From contig NZ_CP099572.1 in the NCBI RefSeq assembly GCF_040409805.1, forward strand, positions 1,302,001 through 1,366,000: DNA of 64,000 nucleotides. Direction: 5' to 3'. The notes under the pieces are model-generated. The model searched no databases. It saw nothing but the letters and a program-made list of their open reading frames with translations, and was not told the DNA's origin. This document shows positions 43,462 to 52,872 of the stretch, in pieces. Source of the stretch: Polynucleobacter sp. MWH-UH23A. GTDB taxonomy: Bacteria; Pseudomonadota; Gammaproteobacteria; Burkholderiales; Burkholderiaceae. The translations under genes were made by a program, and so were the position numbers. Numbering within the stretch: the first letter of the stretch is position 1; each line of letters begins with the position of its first letter.

Positions 43462-43965
43462 CTAGCCCCCAAGATAATCTGACTTACCCACTTCTACACC
43501 GTTGTGGCGCAAGATGTTGTAGGCGGTCGCAATATGAAAGTAGAAGTTGGGAATAATCCAGGTCAGTAGGTATTGATCGCCTACAAACTCAAAGTTCCAT
43601 TCTTTAATCGAGAACTTAATTTCTTTAGTCTCGCTACCCTCAAGCTGCGCAGGGGTAATGGTCTTAGCAAAAGCAATAGTTTTAGCAATACGCTCTTGCA
43701 ACTGCTCAAAGGTACTTTCGTGATCATCAAATTTGGGTGGCTCAACGCCAGCAAGGCGCGCCATGCCGTTCTTAACTTGGTCGCAAGCAATTTGGATTTG
43801 CTTTGATAGCGGGAACATATCTGGCGCGAGGCGATCATTAATCAGCACTGCGCCATCAATATTCTTTTCCTTAGCGAAAGCTTCGCCCTTTTTGAGGATA
43901 TTAGAAAGGTTTGTCAGCATCTTCACAAACTGCGGAATCGATGCTTGATACATTGACATTGGCAT
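43462..43965 (-). CDS. DUF1993 family protein
   Basis: 167 residues that match the DUF1993 family by eye: MYQASIPQFVKMLTNLSNIL, LINDRLAPDMFPLSKQIQIA, DHESTFEQLQERIAKTIAF and a C-terminal NFYFHIATAYNILRHNGVEVGK. The family is predicted to be four-helix, DinB-like, with no known reaction. No signal peptide. It lies 20 bp downstream of a TPR membrane protein gene on the same strand. Confidence 0.85.
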   Translation of the reverse strand: MPMSMYQASIPQFVKMLTNLSNILKKGEAFAKEKNIDGAVLINDRLAPDMFPLSKQIQIACDQVKNGMARLAGVEPPKFDDHESTFEQLQERIAKTIAFAKTITPAQLEGSETKEIKFSIKEWNFEFVGDQYLLTWIIPNFYFHIATAYNILRHNGVEVGKSDYLGG

Positions 43966-43985
43966 ATTGATGTTTACCTTCTTGC

Positions 43986-44813
43986 TTAAACGTCACTCAT
44001 GAAATCACCGCCACCACTGTCATCCCAAGAGCTGGCACCCGCGTCATCCCACGAGCTCGCATCATTGACACCAAAGTTTGGAGCATCTGGTGCAATTCCG
44101 CCAACCTGATTAAAGCCGTTGTTTACATTTCCAGGATTAGTGTGTTGATTGCCGCCCATCAAATGGCTAGCCAATGCTTCGCCTGCAACCATACCAGCAC
44201 CTAAAGCGGCGCCCGTTGCCAAGCTACCCATCAAACCACTACCTGCGCTAGGTGCGCCAGGGTAACCAGGAGGATAAGTACCAGGAGCACCTGGAGCACC
44301 AGAATATGGGCCATTTACTGTCGGAGCGTTATACACCTCTACTGGTGGCTGACGCTTTTTCATGAAGAAGATGATTCCGGCGATCAAGATCGCCATCAAA
44401 ATCCAGAACATGGGGCTGCTGAAGATAGAGCCTGCGCCAGAATTCATATTTACATTTGCGGGCACTGTGCCAACACGCAACTCTGCTTGTAAGCGCTGGA
44501 CAGATTCAGGTTGCGCAAATGGCAATCCAGGCGCCAAGTTTTCTGCTTTAACAAAGGCTTGACGCGCGGCATCGATTTTGCCTTCACGCAAATAGAGTTC
44601 AGATGCAATGTAATGCGCCTTGGCGCTATTCGGATGGTTTTGCAATACCTCTTTCATCATGGCATCAGCTTTAGCCAATTGACCTGATTGAATAGCTTGA
44701 GAAACCTCTGGCAATGTTGCTTCGGCAAAAGCGAGAGAACTCGTTAACAAGAGCGCGCTTGCGAACACTGTCACAAACATCTTCATTACCTTCATTACAT
44801 TACGCATTTTCAT
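43986..44813 (-). CDS. TPR membrane protein with Gly/Pro-rich and SSWDD tail
   Basis: 275 residues. Signal peptide to SLAFAE, two TPR-like repeats at about 30-100 (AKADAMMKEVLQNHPNSAKA, AHYIASELYLREGKIDAARQ), a TM helix at about 135-152 (MFWILMAILIAGIIFFM), a Gly/Pro/Ala-rich region, a glycine-zipper-like stretch (GSLATGAALGAGMVAGEAL) and a C-terminus with the duplicated motif ASSWDD before GGGDF. The TPRs would face the periplasm and the low-complexity tail the cytosol, or the reverse if the signal is uncleaved. The role is unknown. Confidence 0.8.
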   Translation of the reverse strand: MKMRNVMKVMKMFVTVFASALLLTSSLAFAEATLPEVSQAIQSGQLAKADAMMKEVLQNHPNSAKAHYIASELYLREGKIDAARQAFVKAENLAPGLPFAQPESVQRLQAELRVGTVPANVNMNSGAGSIFSSPMFWILMAILIAGIIFFMKKRQPPVEVYNAPTVNGPYSGAPGAPGTYPPGYPGAPSAGSGLMGSLATGAALGAGMVAGEALASHLMGGNQHTNPGNVNNGFNQVGGIAPDAPNFGVNDASSWDDAGASSWDDSGGGDFMSDV

Positions 44814-44971
44814 TAAAACTCCTTGTAGGAAATTTATTGCGATTTTTATTATCGCTAGTTTGGGTATTTTTGCTATCCCTTAGCTATATGAGGGCTTTTT
44901 GGGGAAATTCAAGCCTAAGAATAGAGCTCCTCAAATGGAGTAACCTTATTTTTTGTAGCTATATTAATTGA

Positions 44972-45000
44972 TTGATGTTATGATTTTATGTAACTACAAT
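44972..45000 (+). promoter_or_regulatory. Candidate promoter of brnTA with inverted repeat
   Basis: TTGATG (44972-44977), 17 bp, TACAAT (44995-45000). The expected transcription start coincides with the brnT ATG at 45008. An interrupted inverted repeat, TTGTAG (44953-44958) and CTACAA (44994-44999), overlaps the -10 and could be the BrnA operator. Confidence 0.5.
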
Positions 45001-45007
45001 AATTTGG

Positions 45008-45280
45008 ATGAAATTTACCTATGATTTGGCAAAAAATAATTCCAATTTAAAGAAGCATGGTCTACCCCTCTCGGCTGCTAAGTTATTAGATTGGGATACG
45101 GCACTGAAGTGGGTTGACCGCAGAAAAGAATATGGAGAAGAAAGGTTCGTAGCTTTAGCGCTAATTAGTCAACGCTTATATTGCGTGGTTTATGTAGAGT
45201 CAAAAGCAACAATGAGAATTATTAGTCTGAGAAAAGCAAACATTCGCGAGATCGATAAATATGAAGAAGAAAATTATTAG
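45008..45280 (+). CDS. brnT: BrnT family ribonuclease toxin
   Basis: 90 residues. BrnT pattern: NLKKHGLPLSAAKLLDW, DRRKEYGEERFVALALI, YCVVYVESKATMRIISLRKA and a final YEEENY. BrnT is a RelE-fold RNase that halts growth. No Shine-Dalgarno precedes the ATG and the best promoter would start the transcript at the ATG, so the mRNA may be leaderless. It overlaps the antitoxin gene by 20 bp, toxin first, as in Brucella brnTA. Confidence 0.88.
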   Translation: MKFTYDLAKNNSNLKKHGLPLSAAKLLDWDTALKWVDRRKEYGEERFVALALISQRLYCVVYVESKATMRIISLRKANIREIDKYEEENY

Positions 45281-45608
45281 GCCTAGCGCTAAAGAAGATA
45301 TTGCAATTACAAGAGCAGCCCTATCCGACCCAGACTCACCTCCGCTCACCGACAAAGAGTGGAATGAAATTAAACATAGAGCTATTCGGGGGCGAGGTAG
45401 ACCTCTTGGTAGCGGCACCAAAGAGCAGATCACTCTGAGGATTGATAAGGACACTTTAGATTTCTACAAATCTAAAGGTGAAGGCTGGCAAACCTTCATT
45501 AATCAAATATTAGGTGAAGTAAAGAGGGAATCTAAAACCATCTCTACTATTGAGAAAAGACTTAATAAAGGCGTTTTAATGGCTAGCAAGTTAAAGGCGG
45601 CTGCCTAG
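45261..45608 (+). CDS. brnA: BrnA family antitoxin
   Basis: 115 residues. The C-terminal ribbon-helix-helix GTKEQITLRIDKDTLDFYKS is followed by GWQTFINQILGE, and the N-terminal toxin-binding part contains SPPLTDKEWNEIKH, both as in BrnA. It neutralises BrnT and represses the operon. It extends about 30 residues past the RHH domain with a basic tail (STIEKRLNKGVLMASKLKAAA), longer than the core family. Confidence 0.88.
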   Translation: MKKKIIRPSAKEDIAITRAALSDPDSPPLTDKEWNEIKHRAIRGRGRPLGSGTKEQITLRIDKDTLDFYKSKGEGWQTFINQILGEVKRESKTISTIEKRLNKGVLMASKLKAAA

Positions 45609-45621
45609 ACATCTGAGTACA

Positions 45622-48600
45622 TCAAGAAATCTCTTTGATCTCACCCGATGAGGAAATCAAATAAGCCTTATTAGGCTTGTCTTTGCGGATTCGGGTTAAT
45701 TCATTACGGTAGTTCTGTAACTGTTCGCGATATTGTTCGTACTTTTCACCACCCATCTCTGGAATGGTCAGCTTGTAATCCAAGATGGCGATGTGGTCAT
45801 CAAATTCCACCAATCTATCCATGCGGTAGCTCTTGCCTTCTTTACTAGCAATATCAAGTTCGTTCCATGCGGCAATCCACTGACCTGAGGTGAGATAAGG
45901 CTTTAGTTCTATCGCTGCTAATACTCTAGTAACACGCTCCGTCACTCTCTTGGCATGATCTTGATCCACCCCCAACCAATTCATTACCTCTTGCTCGGTT
46001 GGCATAGGCGGCTTGATGGGGCTACTTGAGTCTGGAGTTAAGAACTCTAGCAATTTATGAAAGTTGGTTCCCTCTTCCAAAATTTCAGGGTCGGGCTGCT
46101 CCTGCGCTTGCTCTGTGGATTTTTCTGCAAGATCTTTTGCAAACTCACCACTCTCAATCTGAGAGATTAGCTCTTGGTATTCCTTTTGAGCATGCGCCCA
46201 CTCAATCGCAAAGTGATCCATCTGAAATGGCATGCTACCGAGCTGCTCTTGAGCATCGCTTGCTTGCGCCGCCACTTCTGGAAGATTGAGAGTATCCATA
46301 TCTAGAGTTGCTATCCCAGCCGCCAAGGCTCTGCCATACCAAGAACGCTCTTTAATGCCCGTTTTGGAATTAGATGCAACGCCACTGATCCATAAGCCCT
46401 GCTTGGCCCTAGTCATCGCTACGTATAGCAAGTTCCAGTTTTCATTTTGACTGACCTCAGCCTCTTTTTGAAAGATTGCGCTACGCTCACCCGTCAAGGT
46501 CTTGGCGGTATACAACGATAAGTGGCTTGGGCTGGTTTTTTCTGGAGACCAATCTAACAGCACGCCACGGTGTGGCGCTTTCCACTCCGTATTATTCGCA
46601 TCGAGCATGAAGACGAACGGCGCCTCTAAACCTTTTGCTCCATGGATCGTCATCAATCGTACGCGTCGATGCTGATCTTCTTCAGACATTTCACTATCAA
46701 CATCAGCTTCGGCAATATTGTCATCGACATCCATTTCCGCCTCTAGCTCAACATCACCCTCATCCGGCGTCTCATCATCGTCGCCACGACGCATTGCGTT
46801 AATCTCATCAATAAAGCGACTTAAGCTGGGGTAACGACCGCCATCTTGATTCAATGCAAGCTCCAAGAAAGCATCCAGATTGGCCAACACCTGCGCACGC
46901 GCTAAGTTTTGGGCAGAAACTGCATATTTAATACGCAAATCACTCTCGTGATAAATCAGATCCAATAAGTCATGAACCGGCAATACCTCGCCTAGACTGC
47001 GCCAGCGCTCTAGATAACGAGCCGCTTTCTGAATTAGAGGGCTTTGACTCAATTGCAATGCATCCCACCAACTGGAAAGCCCATCACTAACACTCTTGGC
47101 AAGTTCTTGCATCTGCCCTTCAGAAAAACTAAATATAGGGCTACGTAATACTTGCGCTAAAGGCAAATCATGCCTTGGTGAAACCAAGACCGTTAGCAGG
47201 GCAATCAAATCATCAATCTCAAGGGTGTTGAGCAAACCACCTAAGCGAGAGCTGTCATAAGCCAGGCCCGCTTCACGCAGTGCTTTTTCATATTGGGGTA
47301 AAAATTCGCGCCGCTTTACTAATAAAATAAAATCACTGCCCCTTGCAGGACGCCAAATGGGTTTGCCATCTTTTTTATCCATCACTTGACGTGTGGCTAA
47401 TAAATGATGAATCAAACGACTGAGCAGTTTGCCCTCTTCATAGCGCTGCTGCACAGGCGTGGTTTGTCCCGCATCTTCAATTGGGCCATCCAGAGCAGTT
47501 CCAACGCGTGTTGCGACTATCGGCTCTTCTCGCGGAATCAAAGGCAATAAGTAGGCCTCACCTTTGACGGCATAATCTTGCTCTGGAAGCCTTTCTAGCA
47601 AGGGTTTCCAGGCCGTTGTCTGCTCTGCGTAGCGATAGCTTTCAGGCAATGATCCAGCTAGAAAAATCTGATTCACTGCATCATTAATTCTTGGCGCATT
47701 ACGTCGAGTCTCGTTTTGATACAGAGGGGTTGCCCCTAGTTTTTCAACTAAGAAATCTCGCGCGCTATCAAATAACCTAGGATCAGCACGACGGAAACGA
47801 TAGATCGATTGCTTAGGATCGCCAACGATAAACACACTTGGCATTGATCCATCGTCACCGTATCCCGCAAGCCATGAGCGCAATATCTGCCACTGCAATG
47901 GATTGGTATCCTGAAATTCATCAATGAGAATATGTTTGTACTTGGCATCTAACCTAGCTTGTAAATATGCAGCGTTATCCGTGCTTGCCATCAATTGACT
48001 TACACCAATCTCTAAATCATCAAAATCACGCACCCGCATGGCTTCTTTGCTTCTTTCCATGTGAGTGAGCATGGCCTCGCTCATAGCAAACCAAGCATCG
48101 TTTAATTGATGGATTAAATGCTCGCTCTGCCACGTAAATAGGGCTTCGTAGGCCTTTAGCCAATCAGTGCGAATGGCAGTAATTTCAGTGGGATCTAGGC
48201 CAGTTTTCTCATGATAAGCACGCATTGGCGCACTCATCTCTGCAATATCTTTTAAAGGGGTGCGCTTTTGAGTAAAGAAATAAGTTTCCCATTGATTAGC
48301 GATTTCCATTACGGAACCACCTGCCTCATGATGCGCGATGACATCCAAAATAAATGGGGCTTTGTCTTTTTGGGTTTTTGTGCCATTACTAAAGCACTTG
48401 TACATGACTTCTAAATTAGCTTTTGTTTGTGGCTGATTCCAAAAATCTTCTAGAGGATTTACAGAACCTAAAGTTGGAAGAAGTTTGTCAAGGCAATTAA
48501 TCGGTTTAACACCTTGAGCATTGCAGGTATCTTGAAAAAATGTCCATGCACCTCTTTGCTTGAAGAGGCTGTAATTGCCCATCAAGAATTTTTGAGTCTC

Positions 48601-49140
48601 AAATGCACCAAACTCTTCCAATAAGACGTCATAGTGTTTTTGTAATTCCGCTGGCAAGTTACCCCACCAATCTGACATGCACTCTTCTTGCAAGCGCTTC
48701 GCATCTTCTCGCAAACGAAAGCCTGGCTGAACCTCGGCCGATACTGGGGCAGCGTCTAAGAGTCGCCCAAACCAACCATGAAAGGTATCAATGACTACAG
48801 GTTGCGGGCTTGCCAAAATCTTGAGGTAAAGCGCCCTGGCTTTTGGCAGCAAATCCTTCACTTGCTCTGGGGCTACGCCTCTTTGTTCCAACTGATCGGC
48901 TAGAGTCTTGTCATCAGCACCTGAGAACTCTTCTAGTAACTGATATAGACGATCACGCATTTCTTGAGCAGCCTTGCGAGTAAATGTGAGCGCTAGGATT
49001 TCTTGTGGCTTAGCACCCGCCAAAAGCAAGCGAATCATGCGTGAGACTAATAGCCATGTTTTGCCGCTACCAGCGCAGGCAGAAACAATCACTGATTTGC
49101 TAGGGTCGCAGGCAATCGCGTTATCAAACTTCTCGCTCAC
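45622..49140 (-). CDS. addA: ATP-dependent helicase-nuclease subunit AddA
   Basis: About 1172 residues. Superfamily 1 helicase motifs are in order: ACAGSGKTWLLVSRMIRLL (Walker A), LALTFTRKAAQEMRDRL, HILIDEFQDTNPLQWQIL (motif II), VGDPKQSIYRFRRAD, LMTIHGAKGLEAPFVFML and YVAMTRAKQGLWISG. The RecB-type nuclease motif AILDYKL is near the C-terminus. The start is a GTG at 49138-49140, overlapping the addB stop as GTGA with AAAGGGG five bases before; a TTG at 49158 is an alternative. With AddB it resects double-strand breaks for RecA. An acidic low-complexity insertion (DDDETPDEGDVELEAEMDVD) sits mid-protein. Confidence 0.93.
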   Translation of the reverse strand: MSEKFDNAIACDPSKSVIVSACAGSGKTWLLVSRMIRLLLAGAKPQEILALTFTRKAAQEMRDRLYQLLEEFSGADDKTLADQLEQRGVAPEQVKDLLPKARALYLKILASPQPVVIDTFHGWFGRLLDAAPVSAEVQPGFRLREDAKRLQEECMSDWWGNLPAELQKHYDVLLEEFGAFETQKFLMGNYSLFKQRGAWTFFQDTCNAQGVKPINCLDKLLPTLGSVNPLEDFWNQPQTKANLEVMYKCFSNGTKTQKDKAPFILDVIAHHEAGGSVMEIANQWETYFFTQKRTPLKDIAEMSAPMRAYHEKTGLDPTEITAIRTDWLKAYEALFTWQSEHLIHQLNDAWFAMSEAMLTHMERSKEAMRVRDFDDLEIGVSQLMASTDNAAYLQARLDAKYKHILIDEFQDTNPLQWQILRSWLAGYGDDGSMPSVFIVGDPKQSIYRFRRADPRLFDSARDFLVEKLGATPLYQNETRRNAPRINDAVNQIFLAGSLPESYRYAEQTTAWKPLLERLPEQDYAVKGEAYLLPLIPREEPIVATRVGTALDGPIEDAGQTTPVQQRYEEGKLLSRLIHHLLATRQVMDKKDGKPIWRPARGSDFILLVKRREFLPQYEKALREAGLAYDSSRLGGLLNTLEIDDLIALLTVLVSPRHDLPLAQVLRSPIFSFSEGQMQELAKSVSDGLSSWWDALQLSQSPLIQKAARYLERWRSLGEVLPVHDLLDLIYHESDLRIKYAVSAQNLARAQVLANLDAFLELALNQDGGRYPSLSRFIDEINAMRRGDDDETPDEGDVELEAEMDVDDNIAEADVDSEMSEEDQHRRVRLMTIHGAKGLEAPFVFMLDANNTEWKAPHRGVLLDWSPEKTSPSHLSLYTAKTLTGERSAIFQKEAEVSQNENWNLLYVAMTRAKQGLWISGVASNSKTGIKERSWYGRALAAGIATLDMDTLNLPEVAAQASDAQEQLGSMPFQMDHFAIEWAHAQKEYQELISQIESGEFAKDLAEKSTEQAQEQPDPEILEEGTNFHKLLEFLTPDSSSPIKPPMPTEQEVMNWLGVDQDHAKRVTERVTRVLAAIELKPYLTSGQWIAAWNELDIASKEGKSYRMDRLVEFDDHIAILDYKLTIPEMGGEKYEQYREQLQNYRNELTRIRKDKPNKAYLISSSGEIKEIS

Positions 49141-52100
49141 CACATCCCCTTTCTGCAAATACCACGAGCATCACAGTATTGGCATACGCTATCTGGCGCA
49201 AATGCTTGCATGGGTTTACGCGCCCACAATTCATTTAAGTCTTGAACAATCTGCTCAGAAAATTGCTGCATCAGCTCAGGCATATCTTCAACTGGATAAG
49301 CCCGCACCTGTTTCTCTTCATCCTCGCTGATTTTGGCTTTCAAGCTGATCCACTCAGCCTGCTCCACAGTTCGCCCAGGAAGGTGTGCTGCGTTCGGATC
49401 TTCATTTGCTCCGCGCGCATAAATCAACAACTGCGGATCATCCAGCGCATTTTGGGCGCGACTGGAAATCTTCTTCATGTCTTGATTTTTATAGTCAATG
49501 ACGGCGGCAAGTGACTCGTCCGATTGATGAATATCGAATCGGTCAGCACGCCCAGCAATCCGAATTTCTCGCTCGACACCATTGGGGTCCTGCAGAGTGA
49601 TAGCAAAACCAACTGTTAATTCAGCATCGTGGTAACGCCACCCTTCGTTTTCTCGCTTGATTTGCCAGTCAATAAAACTGGGGATTTGTTTTTGCCAATC
49701 GCGCAGTGTGCCCAGCACCCTTGCATCACCAGCAATTAATCTTTCAAATTCTTTTTCTGAAAATTGCATGAGATGCTCAATCATCCACTGGCGTCTTGCA
49801 TCATCTCCATCATGAATTGGTGAGTGTGATTTTTTCTCTTCAGTTTTGAGTGCCTGGAAAAAGTTTTTAAGTAGTGCATGCAGTGTTTGCCCCGCTAATG
49901 AGGCATCAAAGCCCTCTTCAAACTCTTTTGCCTTGCGTAATCCCAATAAGCTACTGACATAGTAGCGATAAGGACAATCACGTAAAGCCTTATAAGCACT
50001 TGGTGTAATGGTGGTAGGTATGGCCAAGTCTGGGTCTGGCTTACTGATTGCCATCTGAATGGGTTGGGACTGGCCTTCATATGGCTTTAGGTTTGGTTCG
50101 GATACTTTCAATGCATTTGCCTTGAGTGCCACTTGCAATCGCGCAATCCATGCGGAAGGCCTTAAGGGTTCACCACTTTTACTTTTGCTTTGCCACAGTA
50201 AGTCTACGTTTGAACAAGCAACCAAAAGCTGGGAAAGGTCTCTTGCTTGCTGGATATATTGCGCGGTAATCGTTGAGGACTTAAGATAACGATTGAGTGC
50301 GTCAGAGAAAAATAATGGCGGCTGTGAAAACGAAGGCAACTGTTGCTCATCACACCCCACCATCACTACCGCATCAAATTCACGCAGCCTTGTTGAGCTC
50401 AGCGGCAAGATACTCAATGTCGCTTGCGAATCTTTACCTGCTTCTTCGTATGAAGCTTCTTCAATCACGGTTTTGAGAAGACTCAACCACTCAGGCAAAC
50501 GCATCTTCAACTCGCCATAGGGCCCTGAGCCAAGATCAAAGCGTTTTAAGGCTTCCAATAATTGCTTGCCAGCAGCATCTTTTTCCAATCGACCAGCCAT
50601 GCCTGTCACTTCAAGCTGGGCCTGTAGCTTCAGATAAGCATCTGCACAGGTAATTAAAGGGGTCTGCCACTGCCCATGCAATCCATTTACAAATCGAATT
50701 AAGTCGATAAGCTGTTGATTTGGTGAGCCACCATGACTTGCGGTATAGCTATTGGCTTTTTCAATAGCAGCCATAAAAGTTTCCCAGCCAGATTTCGCCT
50801 GACTGGCAACCAAAATGTCTTCCAACTGCGCCAGCAATCCAATACAAGCTTCAGGGGTCTTCTGAAGACAATGCGCAAGATCTAAATATGGGTTTTGTAA
50901 AAACTCAAGCAAGATAGCAGCGCTAGGCCCTTCTTTGGGCGAACGCATCAACTCTAAAAGACTATCTAATGCTGCAGCGGCTCGAGTAGTCGACAGCTTC
51001 CATCCTGTTTCATCACGAATCCGTAATGAGTTACCGAGACGACTCAACAACGCTCTAGCGCGACGCGCAACTAAACGATCTTGGGCTACTAATGCAATAT
51101 TTTTCTTTCCCGCAATCAAATGAGACTCAACAGATTTTGTTGCAGCCCACGCTAATTCTTCAAAACGCTTCGCAGAAATTAAGCGCCAGCCCTCCTTCAC
51201 GCTTGAGTCAACGTTGCGTTGAATCTGTTGCTCTTGATCTGCATCTGACTGGACAATCTCCCCTTTCTCATCTTGTCCAGACAGGGCCTCGGACCACAAG
51301 GCAACCTGCGTCCAATCAAGCGAGACACGCACTACTGGCGCCGATTGGGAATATTTAGCCAGGTAAGGATCGATGACCTCTTGATCAATCGGTTTTGGGT
51401 CCGCAGTTTGAACCCATACGAATGGGCGCACACTATTGTTACTGTTTACTGCGATCTCTTTTGCACATTGCAAGTGCAGTGCCATTGCGAGATGCTTACG
51501 AATGACTGGGTCACCAGCGTTAGTGAGATAACGCCAAAATGCAAGTAAGACCGCCGCCTCTTCATCAACAACATTTTTAGATAAACCAACATAGGCTTTG
51601 GCGATTGCTTGATCTAAAACTTGCTCAACCTTCTTTAGCCATGCTTGCGTGTCTAATGAATGTGTCTGCAGCAAGTCATTGAACTCCTCTTGTAGTTGAG
51701 GAACTACCAATTCTGATAAAGCATCACATGCTTGAATTACGGCTTGCGCGAGACCCCATGCTCCAGCCTCACTCTCAGCCTTGAACCAAGCTTGTAATGT
51801 TTTGTGTTTGCGCAAATTGACGAACACCGATAACCAACGCTCTAAGTCTGTTTGCTTCTTGGGAAACTTCCACGCTCCTGGCGCTGCCTCTAACCAATCG
51901 GTAAAGCTAATAACTTTAGGCAAGAATGCAATTTGCGGATCCAAGTTATCGGGTCGATACTTTTCTAGTGCAGCTCTAATCCCAATTAATGGGCCTGCAG
52001 TGCTCAGCACTACTAGGGGGCGTGTTTTAGTTTGCAGTGCACAATCCCAAATTCCTCTAGCCAACTGCTCAAGCGCACTCGCATCAGGCGCGATTGACCA

Positions 52101-52148
52101 AGCCTGTACTTGCTTTTGGTTTGAAAGTCTTGGAAATGGGTGTGACAT
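49137..52148 (-). CDS. addB: ATP-dependent nuclease subunit AddB
   Basis: 1003 residues. The N-terminal helicase-like region lacks a Walker A motif, as in the proteobacterial AddB type. The C-terminal PD-(D/E)XK nuclease has AVIDYKNQDMK, flanked by the iron-sulfur cysteines: one in LRDCPYRYYVSSLLG and three in SVCQYCDARGICRKG. This matches the AddB staple domain. It forms a heterodimer with AddA, encoded directly downstream with a 4-bp overlap. The gene is divergent from trxA. Confidence 0.9.
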   Translation of the reverse strand: MSHPFPRLSNQKQVQAWSIAPDASALEQLARGIWDCALQTKTRPLVVLSTAGPLIGIRAALEKYRPDNLDPQIAFLPKVISFTDWLEAAPGAWKFPKKQTDLERWLSVFVNLRKHKTLQAWFKAESEAGAWGLAQAVIQACDALSELVVPQLQEEFNDLLQTHSLDTQAWLKKVEQVLDQAIAKAYVGLSKNVVDEEAAVLLAFWRYLTNAGDPVIRKHLAMALHLQCAKEIAVNSNNSVRPFVWVQTADPKPIDQEVIDPYLAKYSQSAPVVRVSLDWTQVALWSEALSGQDEKGEIVQSDADQEQQIQRNVDSSVKEGWRLISAKRFEELAWAATKSVESHLIAGKKNIALVAQDRLVARRARALLSRLGNSLRIRDETGWKLSTTRAAAALDSLLELMRSPKEGPSAAILLEFLQNPYLDLAHCLQKTPEACIGLLAQLEDILVASQAKSGWETFMAAIEKANSYTASHGGSPNQQLIDLIRFVNGLHGQWQTPLITCADAYLKLQAQLEVTGMAGRLEKDAAGKQLLEALKRFDLGSGPYGELKMRLPEWLSLLKTVIEEASYEEAGKDSQATLSILPLSSTRLREFDAVVMVGCDEQQLPSFSQPPLFFSDALNRYLKSSTITAQYIQQARDLSQLLVACSNVDLLWQSKSKSGEPLRPSAWIARLQVALKANALKVSEPNLKPYEGQSQPIQMAISKPDPDLAIPTTITPSAYKALRDCPYRYYVSSLLGLRKAKEFEEGFDASLAGQTLHALLKNFFQALKTEEKKSHSPIHDGDDARRQWMIEHLMQFSEKEFERLIAGDARVLGTLRDWQKQIPSFIDWQIKRENEGWRYHDAELTVGFAITLQDPNGVEREIRIAGRADRFDIHQSDESLAAVIDYKNQDMKKISSRAQNALDDPQLLIYARGANEDPNAAHLPGRTVEQAEWISLKAKISEDEEKQVRAYPVEDMPELMQQFSEQIVQDLNELWARKPMQAFAPDSVCQYCDARGICRKGMW

Positions 52149-52223
52149 GAAACGGGGTTTAGGGTTCGATTTAGGGTTCTACGGGACGGCTGATTTTGAC
52201 TTTTGAGCAGAATGTTTCGCTTA

Positions 52224-52253
52224 TTGCTAATATAAGCGTTGTAGCGCTATAAC
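52224..52253 (+). promoter_or_regulatory. Candidate sigma-70 promoter of trxA
   Basis: TTGCTA (52224-52229), 18 bp, TATAAC (52248-52253), about 38 bp before the trxA ATG. Confidence 0.5.
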
Positions 52254-52291
52254 TAAACACATAAACAAATACGCCCAAATAAGGAATTTTC

Positions 52292-52618
52292 ATGAGTGCC
52301 GGCATTAAATATGTAACTGACGCCTCTTTCGAACAAGACGTCCTCAAGTCCGATAAACCTGTTCTGCTCGACTTCTGGGCTGAATGGTGCGGTCCTTGCA
52401 AAATGATTGGCCCTATTCTGGAAGAGCTTTCCGGTGAATACGGCGACAAATTGCAAATCGCCAAAATGAACGTTGATGAGAACCAAGGCGTGCCTGCCCA
52501 GTTCAATATCCGTGGCATTCCGACCTTGATCCTATTCAAAAATGGCACTGTTGCTGCTCAAAAAGTAGGCGCCTTGGCCAAATCGCAGTTGACTGCATTT
52601 ATCGATAGTCATCTATAA
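52292..52618 (+). CDS. trxA: Thioredoxin
   Basis: 108 residues with the redox motif WCGPCK in [16 protein letters not shown] and the cis-proline segment [13 protein letters not shown]. No signal peptide, so cytosolic. It reduces protein disulfides using thioredoxin reductase. AAGGAA lies before the ATG. It is followed by a hairpin and then rho, an order common in proteobacteria. Confidence 0.97.
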   Translation: MSAGIKYVTDASFEQDVLKSDKPVLLDFWAEWCGPCKMIGPILEELSGEYGDKLQIAKMNVDENQGVPAQFNIRGIPTLILFKNGTVAAQKVGALAKSQLTAFIDSHL

Positions 52619-52629
52619 ATAGTCCCACA

Positions 52630-52660
52630 CCACAGGTTCAGGAGCTGAGCCTGTGGTTTT
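52630..52660 (+). terminator. Hairpin after trxA
   Basis: 11-bp stem CCACAGGTTCA (52630-52640) with TGAGCCTGTGG (52646-52656, one G-T), loop GGAGC, followed by only four Ts. Probably an intrinsic terminator with partial read-through into rho. Confidence 0.7.
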
Positions 52661-52689
52661 AGTGTAGTATTTCATTAATAGCAGTTCGG

Positions 52690-52872
52690 TGCCTTTTACA
52701 AATCGCACAGCTTCCCCAAAAATTTTCCCCCATCTGTTTTTGATCATTCGTTCTTAATTCCCCTTTTAGCAAAACCACAATTCTGTTTTTCTACATCTGT
52801 GTGACATCGATCGGCACAGTCTCATCCCAAAATCCATTTATTTAATTCCCTTTTTTAATACCCGAGAACCAC
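52690..52872 (+). promoter_or_regulatory. rho: C-rich, G-poor rho leader, candidate rut region
   Basis: The untranslated stretch before rho is rich in C and T and poor in G, with pyrimidine clusters such as TTCCCC, TTTTCCCCC, ATTCCCC and ATTCCC. E. coli rho is autoregulated by Rho-dependent attenuation in its leader. This composition is what a Rho loading site needs, so the same feedback is plausible here. Confidence 0.4.

Noticed and set aside
43339..43482. 47-codon plus-strand ORF between two minus-strand genes
   Set aside because: No Shine-Dalgarno, and it overlaps the 3' end of the DUF1993 gene. Composition gives no hint of a protein.
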